Source: an uncultured Caulobacterales bacterium
Lineage (GTDB): Bacteria; Pseudomonadota; Alphaproteobacteria; Caulobacterales; Maricaulaceae
Assembly (NCBI GenBank): GCA_938003545.1
Contig: CALKXY010000002.1
Location: forward strand, 1-64,000
Direction: 5' to 3'
DNA: 64,000 nucleotides
The first letter of the stretch is position 1; each line of letters begins with the position of its first letter. The position numbers and the translations under genes were made by a program. Positions 52,495 through 61,041 of this stretch are shown here, one piece after another. Below the pieces are notes generated by a model. It made no database searches. It was not told the origin of the DNA and saw nothing but the letters and a program-made list of their open reading frames with translations.

Positions 52495-53274
52495 ATGTTT
52501 AAAAATCAAGTTGTTGTAATTACTGGCGCGTCCGGAGGCATTGGCCGAGGTCTCGCTGAAATGTTTGTAGCAGAGGGGGCTAAGGTCGCGATAAGCGATC
52601 TGTCCAAGCCAGAAATGGTCGCATCTGAAATCGGCGCCGCAGCATTTAAATGTGATGTATCAGACGAAGCATCCGTTAAGGCCTTCATTTCAGACGTTGA
52701 GTCTGATTTGGGCCCAATTGACATATATGTCTCAAATGCGGGTGTCGGGTCAGGAAATGGGAAATATGTTGCTGGTGGGAGCAATGAAAGTTGGGAGCTG
52801 GCGTGGCAGGTAAATGTGATGGGCTCTGTCTATGCTGCGCGTGAACTTATGCCGCGTTGGGTCGAGCGTAAGTCTGGCCGTTTCGTTATCACTGCATCTG
52901 CAGCAGGATTATTAAATCAAATTGGCAGTGCATCTTATTCCTGCACGAAACATGCGGCGGTCAGTTTGGCAGAGAGCATTGCAATTGAGCATGCGGATGA
53001 CGGGATCAAATCCCATTGCATATGCCCGCAATATGTTCGGTCCAACATGACCAAAGGGATGCCTATGGCAGAAGGATCACAAGACGGTCTTCTTGAGCCA
53101 AAAGATGTTGCGAATGCCCTGAAAGCTGCGATCGAAGCAGATGAATTTTTTGTCTTTCCGCACCCAGTCGTCAAAAGTTACTTCATCAATAGAGCCATGC
53201 ATCCAGACGCATATTTGTCAGGCATGCGAAAGTTAAAAGCCAAGGTCGGACAGGCCTTTGGTAAAAAAGGATAA
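52495..53274 (+). CDS. SDR family oxidoreductase
   Basis: Start ATG 52495. The about 259-aa protein has TGASGGIG (10-17), SNAGVGSG, and SASYSCTKHA (Tyr-x3-Lys). It is the first gene of a four-gene catabolic operon (SDR, SDR, phosphotransferase, acyl-CoA dehydrogenase), probably acting on an alcohol or hydroxyacyl intermediate. Substrate not determinable from sequence. Confidence 0.9.
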   Translation: MFKNQVVVITGASGGIGRGLAEMFVAEGAKVAISDLSKPEMVASEIGAAAFKCDVSDEASVKAFISDVESDLGPIDIYVSNAGVGSGNGKYVAGGSNESWELAWQVNVMGSVYAARELMPRWVERKSGRFVITASAAGLLNQIGSASYSCTKHAAVSLAESIAIEHADDGIKSHCICPQYVRSNMTKGMPMAEGSQDGLLEPKDVANALKAAIEADEFFVFPHPVVKSYFINRAMHPDAYLSGMRKLKAKVGQAFGKKG

Positions 53275-53278
53275 TGTT

Positions 53279-54040
53279 ATGAGCCAAAGATTTGATTTAT
53301 CGGGCCGTGTAGCTCTCGTTGCAGGCGCATCTCGTGGTATTGGCGAGGCCATTGCTCACGGCTTAGCTCAGCACGGAGCCACTGTTGTGTGTTCCAGCCG
53401 TAAACAAGGTGATTGCGAAAAAGTTGCCGAAGCCATCCGAGCGGCAGGCGGCAATGCCATCAGCGCAGAACTCCATTTAGGTGAGCTGTCTGATCACGGT
53501 AAAGTTGTCGATATGATTGGCGAAAAATATGGTCGTCTGGATATTCTAATCAATAATGGCGCAACGAACCCTTACATGGGACCGTCACACGAAGCGCCGG
53601 ACTCCGCCTATGACAAAACCTTCGATGTGAACGTCAAAGGTCCATATTATCTTTCATCCACGGCGATCCCGTTAATGTTAAAAAATGGGAAAGGCGCGAT
53701 TGTGAATGTTGCGTCGATTGACGGTATTCAGCCTGCGCAAGGTCGCGTTATTTATGGTATGACGAAAGCCGCCGTTATCGCCATGACAAAGGGTATGGCC
53801 AAGGAATATGGCAATCACGGAATTCGTGTAAATGCATTGCTGCCTGGGTTTACGGATACAAAGCTAGCTTCTGCACTCAAGAAAGCTCCTGGTATTCAGA
53901 AGTTTATGGATGAGAACCTTGCGATTTCACGTATGGCACAACCTGAAGAGATGGTTGGCGCCGTGCTCTATATGGTAAGCGACGAAAGCAGTTACTTTAC
54001 AGGTCAAGGCATGGTGGTCGACGCTGGAGCCATTATCTAA
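53279..54040 (+). CDS. SDR family oxidoreductase (operon gene 2)
   Basis: ATG 53279 (AAAAAAGG upstream) gives 253 aa: GASRGIG (17-23), NNGATNP, VASIDGIQPAQGRVIYGMTK with Ser and Tyr-x3-Lys. The FabG-like architecture suggests a hydroxyacyl/ketone dehydrogenase. It differs from the upstream SDR in sequence, so the two probably catalyse different steps. It precedes the phosphotransferase gene by 2 bp. Confidence 0.92.
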   Translation: MSQRFDLSGRVALVAGASRGIGEAIAHGLAQHGATVVCSSRKQGDCEKVAEAIRAAGGNAISAELHLGELSDHGKVVDMIGEKYGRLDILINNGATNPYMGPSHEAPDSAYDKTFDVNVKGPYYLSSTAIPLMLKNGKGAIVNVASIDGIQPAQGRVIYGMTKAAVIAMTKGMAKEYGNHGIRVNALLPGFTDTKLASALKKAPGIQKFMDENLAISRMAQPEEMVGAVLYMVSDESSYFTGQGMVVDAGAII

Positions 54041-54042
54041 CC

Positions 54043-55107
54043 ATGGCGGATAATAATCCAACCATTGAGGTGAGAGACGGTGAAGCCTTAGACATGGCTG
54101 TCATTGACCCGCTTTTAAAAGACTCAATCCCAGGTTTGTCGGGCGAGGCTAACGTTACGCAATACCCTAGCGGCGCGTCAAATCTTACATATGCGCTCGA
54201 TTATCCAGAACGACGCCTCGTTTTACGCCGCCCTCCTTTTGGGACAATTCCGAAAGGTGGCCATGATATGTTCCGAGAATATCGGATCATGCGTGATTTA
54301 ATGCCTGTGTTCTCGGCTGTTCCGCCTGTGCTTTATTACACTGCTGATGAAAGTCATATTGGCAAAGAATTCTATGTGATGGAGCGGGTGGACGGCCACA
54401 TTTTACATCGCATCCCCAAAGATTGGGGCTGGACAGAACGCGAAAACCGCCAGCTTTGCGAAAACTTCTTTTCTAAATTATGTGATCTGCATACCTTGGA
54501 TGTCGAGGCAGCAGGCCTTGCAGATTTTGGTAAGCCAGAAGGCTATGTTGAGCGGCAAATCATGGGCTGGAACCGTCGTTGGAATCGGGTCCTCACAGAT
54601 GATGTTCCGCATTATGAAGATATACAGCAGTGGTTAGAAGATAAAATGCCGGCTGATTCTGGTAAGGTTGGCGTCCTTCACGGCGATTACCGCATTGATA
54701 ATTGTATTCTTGACCCAAAAGACCCCACGCAAATCTCAGCGATTATAGATTGGGAAATTTCTGCACTTGGCGACCCTCTTATGGATTTGGGTAATACGCT
54801 GGCTTACTGGGTTCAAGCCGATGATCCGCCGCATATGAGGCTAACGGTACGTCAACCTTGTATGAATCCGGGTATGATGACGCGTAAAGAGGTTTTGGAG
54901 TTTTACGCTGAGCGGACAGGTTTTGATGTGTCCGATATGACCTATTATTATGTCTATGGGATTTGGCGTCTTAGCGTCATTATTCAGCAAATTTATTTCC
55001 GTTATGTCAGCGGAGCGACGCAAGATCCGCGTTTTAAAGACTATGGTCAAATGGTCATGGCATTGGCAGAGACGGCAAGAGAAAAAATAAAAACAGGAGA
55101 AATTTAA
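54043..55107 (+). CDS. Phosphotransferase family protein (ACAD10-like)
   Basis: The 354-aa aminoglycoside-phosphotransferase-fold kinase has SNLTYAL near the N-lobe, VLHGDYRIDNCILDP (catalytic Asp) and IIDWEISALGDPLMDLG (metal-binding Asp). This subfamily is fused to, or sits beside, acyl-CoA dehydrogenases (ACAD10/11) and is thought to phosphorylate 4-hydroxyacyl-CoA substrates. Here the acyl-CoA dehydrogenase gene follows with a 1-bp stop/start overlap (TAATG). Confidence 0.92.
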   Translation: MADNNPTIEVRDGEALDMAVIDPLLKDSIPGLSGEANVTQYPSGASNLTYALDYPERRLVLRRPPFGTIPKGGHDMFREYRIMRDLMPVFSAVPPVLYYTADESHIGKEFYVMERVDGHILHRIPKDWGWTERENRQLCENFFSKLCDLHTLDVEAAGLADFGKPEGYVERQIMGWNRRWNRVLTDDVPHYEDIQQWLEDKMPADSGKVGVLHGDYRIDNCILDPKDPTQISAIIDWEISALGDPLMDLGNTLAYWVQADDPPHMRLTVRQPCMNPGMMTRKEVLEFYAERTGFDVSDMTYYYVYGIWRLSVIIQQIYFRYVSGATQDPRFKDYGQMVMALAETAREKIKTGEI

Positions 55108-56369
55108 TGGGAAATATGAGTTTAGGTCGGACAGACCGTGTCGAAAAACTATGTGATTCAGTTCGCGAGATTGTTCGCAATGATGTCATTCCTCTAGAAA
55201 ATGAATGGCACGCAGAAACTGAAAATGCGGATGACCGTTGGAAACACACGCCACGCCAGATGGAAATTTTAAACGGGTGGAAAACAAAGGCACGCGAACA
55301 GGGGCTTTGGAACTTTTGGCTCACTAAAACAGGTCTTACTGCGTCCGACAAAGGGTATGGTCTATCGACTGTGGAATATGCTTATCTGGCCGAAGAAATG
55401 GGCTGGTCCCATCTTGCCCCCGAAGTCTTCAATTGCTCTGCACCTGATACAGGTAACATGGAAGTCTTTGAAAAATACGGGACTGATGAGCACAAAGACC
55501 GTTGGTTGAAGCCAATGCTTGAGGGTGAAGTACGCTCCGCATATTTGATGACTGAACCTGATGTCGCGTCATCAGATGCCACAAATCTTGATTTCTCAGC
55601 TGTAAAAGATGGTGATGAATGGGTTTTTAATGGCGAGAAATATTGGTCCTCGGGGGCGGGGGATAGCCGTACTAAAGTTTACATTCTCATGGCACGAACA
55701 GCGCCGCGCGACGGCGATGCGGGACGTCATCAGCAGCATTCAATGTTTGTGGTGCCTGCTGATACGCCGGGTATCACGAAACTTCGGGCTATGAAGGTGT
55801 TTGGTAATGATGATGCGCCTCATGGTCATTTGCATCTTCGCTTTGAAAATGTCCGTGTGCCTGCAGATGCGCTTTTGATCGGTGAAGGTCGAGGTTTTGA
55901 GGTTAGCCAAGGTCGTCTTGGGCCTGGCCGTATTCACCATTGTATGCGCGCCGTTGGGCAAGCTGAACGTGCGATGGAGCTAATGTGCAAACGCGCCGTA
56001 TCGCGGACGGCCTTTGGCCGCCCATTGGCAAAACTGGGTGCAAATTACGATATAATTGCCGATTGTCGTATTCAGATTGAGCAGACGCGCTTGCTCTGTT
56101 TGAAAGCGGCTTGGATGATGGACCAAGGTGACCCACGTGCAGCTGCACCTTTGATTTCACAAATTAAAGTCTCTGCCCCGAATATGGCACTAAAAGTCAT
56201 AGATGAAGCCATGCAAATGTTTGGCGGCACGGGTATCAGTCAGGATACACCTCTTGCTGGTATGTATACTCAGATGCGGACCCTGCGGTTTGCGGATGGT
56301 CCGGATGCTGTGCATCGTATGCAGGTCGCGCGTAAAGAACTGCGCGCTTATACAAATCAGAAAGTCTAA
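55107..56369 (+). CDS. Acyl-CoA dehydrogenase (ACAD10/11-like)
   Basis: The 420-aa flavoprotein has the family helices, the SATNLDFSAVKDGDEWVFNGEK block, AFGRPLAK and MQMFGGTGISQDTPL near the C-terminus. It oxidises acyl-CoA to enoyl-CoA. With the phosphotransferase it probably handles 4-hydroxy acids, as in the human ACAD10/11 arrangement, though on separate polypeptides. The two SDRs may supply or remove the hydroxy group. Confidence 0.93.
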   Translation: MGNMSLGRTDRVEKLCDSVREIVRNDVIPLENEWHAETENADDRWKHTPRQMEILNGWKTKAREQGLWNFWLTKTGLTASDKGYGLSTVEYAYLAEEMGWSHLAPEVFNCSAPDTGNMEVFEKYGTDEHKDRWLKPMLEGEVRSAYLMTEPDVASSDATNLDFSAVKDGDEWVFNGEKYWSSGAGDSRTKVYILMARTAPRDGDAGRHQQHSMFVVPADTPGITKLRAMKVFGNDDAPHGHLHLRFENVRVPADALLIGEGRGFEVSQGRLGPGRIHHCMRAVGQAERAMELMCKRAVSRTAFGRPLAKLGANYDIIADCRIQIEQTRLLCLKAAWMMDQGDPRAAAPLISQIKVSAPNMALKVIDEAMQMFGGTGISQDTPLAGMYTQMRTLRFADGPDAVHRMQVARKELRAYTNQKV

Positions 56370-56433
56370 CTTAACCTGATTTTCAGCCTAACACTGTAAC
56401 GGGGGTCTACGATTGCGAGCGTGGGACCCCGTT

Positions 56434-58767
56434 ATGACATTTGCCGACACTGATACGACGACTGAAACTGTTGATACGCCAACCAAACGGGTTTTGGGCC
56501 TTGCCGCTATATTCACGGCGACAATTTTCCTTTCTGCGACATTGCTGTTCTCTGTACAGCCTATGTTTACTAAACTCATTCTTCCGCTTTTGGGTGGGGC
56601 GTCGAACGTCTGGAATACGGCGATGGTCTTCTTTCAGGCCATGTTATTAGGCGGATATATTTACGCGCATTTAGTATCCAAATATTTGCCATTAAAAGCA
56701 CAAATTGGTGTCCATGCCGCCGTAACGGCAGCGGGCCTCTTGTTTCTGCCCTTAGCTGTTTCCTCCAACATTGTCCTACCTGAAAGTGGAATGCCGACAT
56801 TTTGGTTGCTTGGATTGTTTGGTGCGACTGTAGGGCTTCCGTTCTTTGCGCTCTCGGCGAATGCACCACTGTTGCAACGCTGGTTTAGTCTTACTGATCA
56901 TAAAGATGCACAAGACCCATATTTTCTTTACTCAGCGAGTAATGCCGCGAGCCTCATTATCCTCTGTGCTTATCCGTTCTTAATCGAACCCAATTTTAGG
57001 TTAGGCGGACAAACATTCACCTGGGCTTTAGGGTATGCGGCTTTACTGGTGATGATTATTTTGACAGCCATTATTTTACTGCGACGTTTACGACCCACTG
57101 ATAGATCATCTAAAAAAACACCAAAACAGGCAACGTTAAGTAACTGGAAGGATAAGGCCTTCTGGGTCTTTTTAGCGTTTTTACCATCCAGCCTCATGTT
57201 GGGTGTTACGTCCTATATGACGAATAATATCGCATCGGCACCGTTTCTCTGGATAATGCCGCTCGCTTTATATCTGCTTACATTCGTGATTGTCTTTGCT
57301 CGCAAACCACTCGTTAGCGGTAAAGGGCTGGGAAGGTTTTTTCCTTGGGTTGTGATTCTTGGGTTCGCCTTAATCGCCCCAAATCAGAGCTTTAATATTG
57401 CAGGTATGACCCTGAATACGTCGCCTCCGCCTATGATAAAAATTCCGCTCCTATTGGGTGTGTATTTTCTAATTTCTTTATATTGCCACGCATTGCTGGT
57501 TGAGCGACGTCCAGATGTTTCTGGTCTCACGGGATTTTATATCCTCATGTCGGTTGGCGGCGTTTTAGGTGGCATCTTTAATGCTCTGCTTGCGCCAGTG
57601 ATTTTTACGGGCATTTATGAATTTGCGTTAGTTCTCGCGCTCGTTTTGTTTCTGAGGCCGGAAGGTATTGTTTTGCCTCAATCTGCCGAAAAGCCTTGGT
57701 CGCTTTTAATCATTGGGACGATAGCGGCTGGCGTGAATGCGCTTTTGTTGATGGCGACCGGTGTTGAAACAAAATTCATTCTATTCATGACGATTGCTAT
57801 TTTGGCCTTATCAACGATCCGTTTTGACATGGGACGATTAATAAAATTCGCTATGTTCTTGGGCCTTCTTGTCGCGGCCTTTGGTTTAAATATATTCGGG
57901 TCAGGCTCTATCTTTAAAGACCGCTCTTTTTATTCTCTGCTGGCGGTAAAGGTTGACGATAGTCCGCATGGTAAAGTTCATAAATTTGTCCACGGCGACA
58001 CGTTCCATAACTACCAACTTCGTGCGCCTGACTTACAGCATGTACCCACGTCCTATTACATTGAAGGTGGATCGATCCACAGCGCAGTCGAATCTGTCAG
58101 AGCCAATGTGGAAGATGGGTTTGATATTGCCGTTGTCGGCTTGGGCGCAGGCGCAATGGTTTGTTATGAAAAACCAGGTGAGAATTGGACCTATTTCGAA
58201 ATTGATCCTGCCGTCGTCGACTTGGCCCGGAACTCTGAATATTTCAGTTATATCGAAACCTGTTCGCCAAATGCAGATATCCGGATTGGGGATGCTCGTC
58301 AGAAGTTAAAGGCGGTTGCAGAGCGTAGCTTGGATATGATTGTTATTGATGCCTTTAGTTCTGACTCTATTCCAGCTCATCTGGTCACGCGCGAAGCCTT
58401 GGCTCTATATCAATCGCGTTTGAAAGTTGACGGAGTTGTTTTCTTTCACACATCTAACAAACTTTTGGATGTGACGTCAGTTGTAAGCCGACTAGCTGAA
58501 GATGCTAATCTAACCGCGCGGTATATTGATATCGATAAAGATGGGTTCCTAGGAAATCCATATGCAGATATGGGGGCGCGTTCGACGGGTATTCTTATGG
58601 GGCCTGATACGATTATGCAGCGTGCAACAGCTGGAAATCCAAAGTTTCAGACATGGAAGGCTAGCCGTCATGTCAAGGTTTGGACGGACGACTATAGTTC
58701 AATTCTGGGCACATTGGTAGCTCAGAGCTTGAAAGACGGCCGTGCGGAGGCCATACCGCAGCCGTAA
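56434..58767 (+). CDS. Fused MFS-like transporter / spermidine synthase-type protein
   Basis: ATG 56434 is preferred over the upstream TTG; 777 aa. Ten or more membrane helices occupy the first 500 residues. The C-terminal domain (about 540-777) has a Rossmann SAM/polyamine-type core: IAVVGLGAGAMVCY, YFEIDPAVVDLA and VIDAFSSDSIPAHLV. This is the recognised fused MFS/spermidine synthase architecture; whether it makes or transports polyamines is not established. YajQ follows. Confidence 0.9.
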   Translation: MTFADTDTTTETVDTPTKRVLGLAAIFTATIFLSATLLFSVQPMFTKLILPLLGGASNVWNTAMVFFQAMLLGGYIYAHLVSKYLPLKAQIGVHAAVTAAGLLFLPLAVSSNIVLPESGMPTFWLLGLFGATVGLPFFALSANAPLLQRWFSLTDHKDAQDPYFLYSASNAASLIILCAYPFLIEPNFRLGGQTFTWALGYAALLVMIILTAIILLRRLRPTDRSSKKTPKQATLSNWKDKAFWVFLAFLPSSLMLGVTSYMTNNIASAPFLWIMPLALYLLTFVIVFARKPLVSGKGLGRFFPWVVILGFALIAPNQSFNIAGMTLNTSPPPMIKIPLLLGVYFLISLYCHALLVERRPDVSGLTGFYILMSVGGVLGGIFNALLAPVIFTGIYEFALVLALVLFLRPEGIVLPQSAEKPWSLLIIGTIAAGVNALLLMATGVETKFILFMTIAILALSTIRFDMGRLIKFAMFLGLLVAAFGLNIFGSGSIFKDRSFYSLLAVKVDDSPHGKVHKFVHGDTFHNYQLRAPDLQHVPTSYYIEGGSIHSAVESVRANVEDGFDIAVVGLGAGAMVCYEKPGENWTYFEIDPAVVDLARNSEYFSYIETCSPNADIRIGDARQKLKAVAERSLDMIVIDAFSSDSIPAHLVTREALALYQSRLKVDGVVFFHTSNKLLDVTSVVSRLAEDANLTARYIDIDKDGFLGNPYADMGARSTGILMGPDTIMQRATAGNPKFQTWKASRHVKVWTDDYSSILGTLVAQSLKDGRAEAIPQP

Positions 58768-58790
58768 ATTGACAATTGCGGAGCTTAACA

Positions 58791-59276
58791 ATGCCTTCAT
58801 TTGATATCGTGTCTGAGGTCGATATGGCCGAAGTCGACAACGCTGTTCAGAATGTTACGCGCGAGATTTCGACGCGCTATGACTTCAAGGGCTCAAATTC
58901 GACCGTTGAAGTGAAAGAGGGTGGGTTAGCCGTATTGGCTGACGACGAACTCAAATTGAAACAGGTGCAAGAAATTCTGAGAGGTAATCTTTCTAAGCGC
59001 GGTATTGAGCCGGGTCAGTTGGATTATGGCAAGGAAGAAAAAGCATCAGGTATGGCGGTGCGCCAAAAAATCACTGTCAAAGAAGGCATCGATAAAGAGA
59101 CCGCTAAGAAGGTAGTTAAAGCCATAAAAGGCGAAAAGCTGAAGGTTCAAGTGTCAATTCAAGGCGAAGAGCTGCGCGTGACCGGAAAGAAACGTGATGA
59201 CCTTCAGGCCACGATGCAGTTTGTAAAAGATATGGGCCTTGATCAACCTGTGCAATTTAAGAACTTTCGCGACTAG
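58791..59276 (+). CDS. yajQ: YajQ family nucleotide-binding protein
   Basis: Start ATG 58791 (GGAG upstream) gives 161 aa: MPSFDIVSEVDMAEVDNAVQN and RYDFKGSNSTVEV are typical of YajQ, a cytosolic two-domain ferredoxin-fold protein. Members bind tRNA/nucleotides and, in Xanthomonas, cyclic di-GMP. Its stop shares a 4-bp CTAG with the convergent amidohydrolase gene. Confidence 0.95.
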   Translation: MPSFDIVSEVDMAEVDNAVQNVTREISTRYDFKGSNSTVEVKEGGLAVLADDELKLKQVQEILRGNLSKRGIEPGQLDYGKEEKASGMAVRQKITVKEGIDKETAKKVVKAIKGEKLKVQVSIQGEELRVTGKKRDDLQATMQFVKDMGLDQPVQFKNFRD

Positions 59277-61000
59277 CGACCGTCAAATGCAAGACGGCCA
59301 TCAACCATAGTGAGGATAGGTTTGGCCGCCAAGATGTCTTGACCGTTAGCCGTCATAATATCCGTATCGAAAATTGTGATATCGGCTTTTTTTCCGACTT
59401 CAATTGATCCCGTGACAGACTCTTGAAATGCAGCATGGGCAGGCCAGATAGAAAACATTTTCAGGGCTTCCTCGGGCGTTACCTTTTGCGCGGGGTTCCA
59501 ATCTTCGTTACTGAACCCTTTTAGGTCTTTGCGCTGCGTTGCGGCGTAAAACTCTATGCGGGGATCACCAACTTCGACGGGCGCGTCAGAGCCACCTGCT
59601 ATTTTTGCGCCACTGTCAATAAGGGCGCGCCAAGCATAGGCGCCTTCTAAACGATCTGTGCCGAGGCGGTCTGGTGCAAAATGTAGGTCCCCGATAGCGT
59701 GGCTGGGTTGCATGGAAGGGATAACGCCCATTTCGACAAATCGTGGAATGTCATCAGGTTCAATAATTTGCGAATGTTCTATCCGCCAGCGCGGTTCTTT
59801 CTCCGTCCACTGGTTACGCGGGACACGGTTGAATGCGGCTTCGTACCAATTTAAAACCATGCGATTGGCGCGATCACCAATGGCGTGCGTGTTGATCTGT
59901 GTGCCGTTGCGTAAAGCTGCGTCAAAGATAGCCTGCGCTTGATCTTCCTTCAATAACATGAGGCCGGAGTTTTTTTCGTCATCAGAATAGGGGGCAAGAA
60001 GAGCGGCACCGCGGGACCCGAGCGCGCCATCAGCATAGAGCTTAATTGCGCGTGTCGTCACGAGCGGGTTGTCGATGTCTTGCATCTTACTAAGGTGAGA
60101 CAAGGTTTGTGTCGTTTTCGTGGGGAAAAGGTCAATCGAGTTGTAGACCCGTATCTTTAATTTCCCATTTCTTGCCAATGCATTCAGCATCGTGACATCT
60201 GCGGGATCAACAGACATGGAATGAATGTTGGTCCAACCGCGTGAGGCGTAGAGTTGCGCCCCTTTAATATAGGCTTCTTGTTTTCGTTTTTTTGTTAACT
60301 CTGGCATGAGGGGTTGTATCAGACCCGCTGCATTATCTATGAGCATCCCCGTCGCTGCGCCGTTAGCATCACGATTAATAGAGCCGCCAAATGGGTTTTC
60401 TGTTTTGTCGGTGATACTCGTCATTTCCAACGCTAGGCTGTTTACGACACTTGCGTGACCGTCGGCTCGTTCAAGAATAACAGGGTGTGTGGTTGTGATG
60501 GCGTCTAAGTCTTGTCGCGTTGGAAACCGTTTTTCAGGCCAATGTGTCTCTATCCAGCCTCGACCGTAAATTGTTTGACCTTCGGGCGTTTCAGCCACGA
60601 CTTTAGCTAGTTTGGATTGCAAATCCTTGACAGATATTGTGCCTTCGAGGTTGAGCGTCATTTCGCGTAGACCTATGCCAAGCAAATGACCATGCGCATC
60701 CGTAAACCCAGGGAACGCTGCTGCGTCTTTTAGGTCAATATTTTGCGAATTTGTTCCAGCGGAGTTGGCGCACCAATCTCCCGAATCAGGGCCCGCATAG
60801 GTAATGATGCCTTTGCGTATTGCGACGGCTTGAACTGTGGGGGAGGCGTCATTGGCTGTATAAATCGGGCCCCCTGAAATACACCAGGCTCTCGCAAAGT
60901 TGTTTGAGGCCTCACTGGGCTGTTTCGAGCCTTCAGGCTGGCAGCTTATCAATGCCGCGCTCGAAACAAGCGAGAGTAGGGCTAGTTTATAAGAGTTCAT
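59273..61000 (-). CDS. Amidohydrolase lipoprotein (Amidohydro_3, YtcJ-like)
   Basis: The 575-aa protein has a lipobox LISC (Cys20), the metal motif FPGFTDAHGHL, GALGSRGAALL, HAIGDRANRM, WRIEHSQII and the C-terminal SIEVGKKADITIFD. It is a paralogue of 31262-32920 with the same order of motifs. AGAAGG lies upstream of the ATG. An envelope-anchored hydrolase of amides; substrate unknown. Confidence 0.92.
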   Translation of the reverse strand: MNSYKLALLSLVSSAALISCQPEGSKQPSEASNNFARAWCISGGPIYTANDASPTVQAVAIRKGIITYAGPDSGDWCANSAGTNSQNIDLKDAAAFPGFTDAHGHLLGIGLREMTLNLEGTISVKDLQSKLAKVVAETPEGQTIYGRGWIETHWPEKRFPTRQDLDAITTTHPVILERADGHASVVNSLALEMTSITDKTENPFGGSINRDANGAATGMLIDNAAGLIQPLMPELTKKRKQEAYIKGAQLYASRGWTNIHSMSVDPADVTMLNALARNGKLKIRVYNSIDLFPTKTTQTLSHLSKMQDIDNPLVTTRAIKLYADGALGSRGAALLAPYSDDEKNSGLMLLKEDQAQAIFDAALRNGTQINTHAIGDRANRMVLNWYEAAFNRVPRNQWTEKEPRWRIEHSQIIEPDDIPRFVEMGVIPSMQPSHAIGDLHFAPDRLGTDRLEGAYAWRALIDSGAKIAGGSDAPVEVGDPRIEFYAATQRKDLKGFSNEDWNPAQKVTPEEALKMFSIWPAHAAFQESVTGSIEVGKKADITIFDTDIMTANGQDILAAKPILTMVDGRLAFDGR

Positions 61001-61041
61001 GGCAACCTTCTTTCTAGAAGGTCATATGCAGTGGTTAGGGT

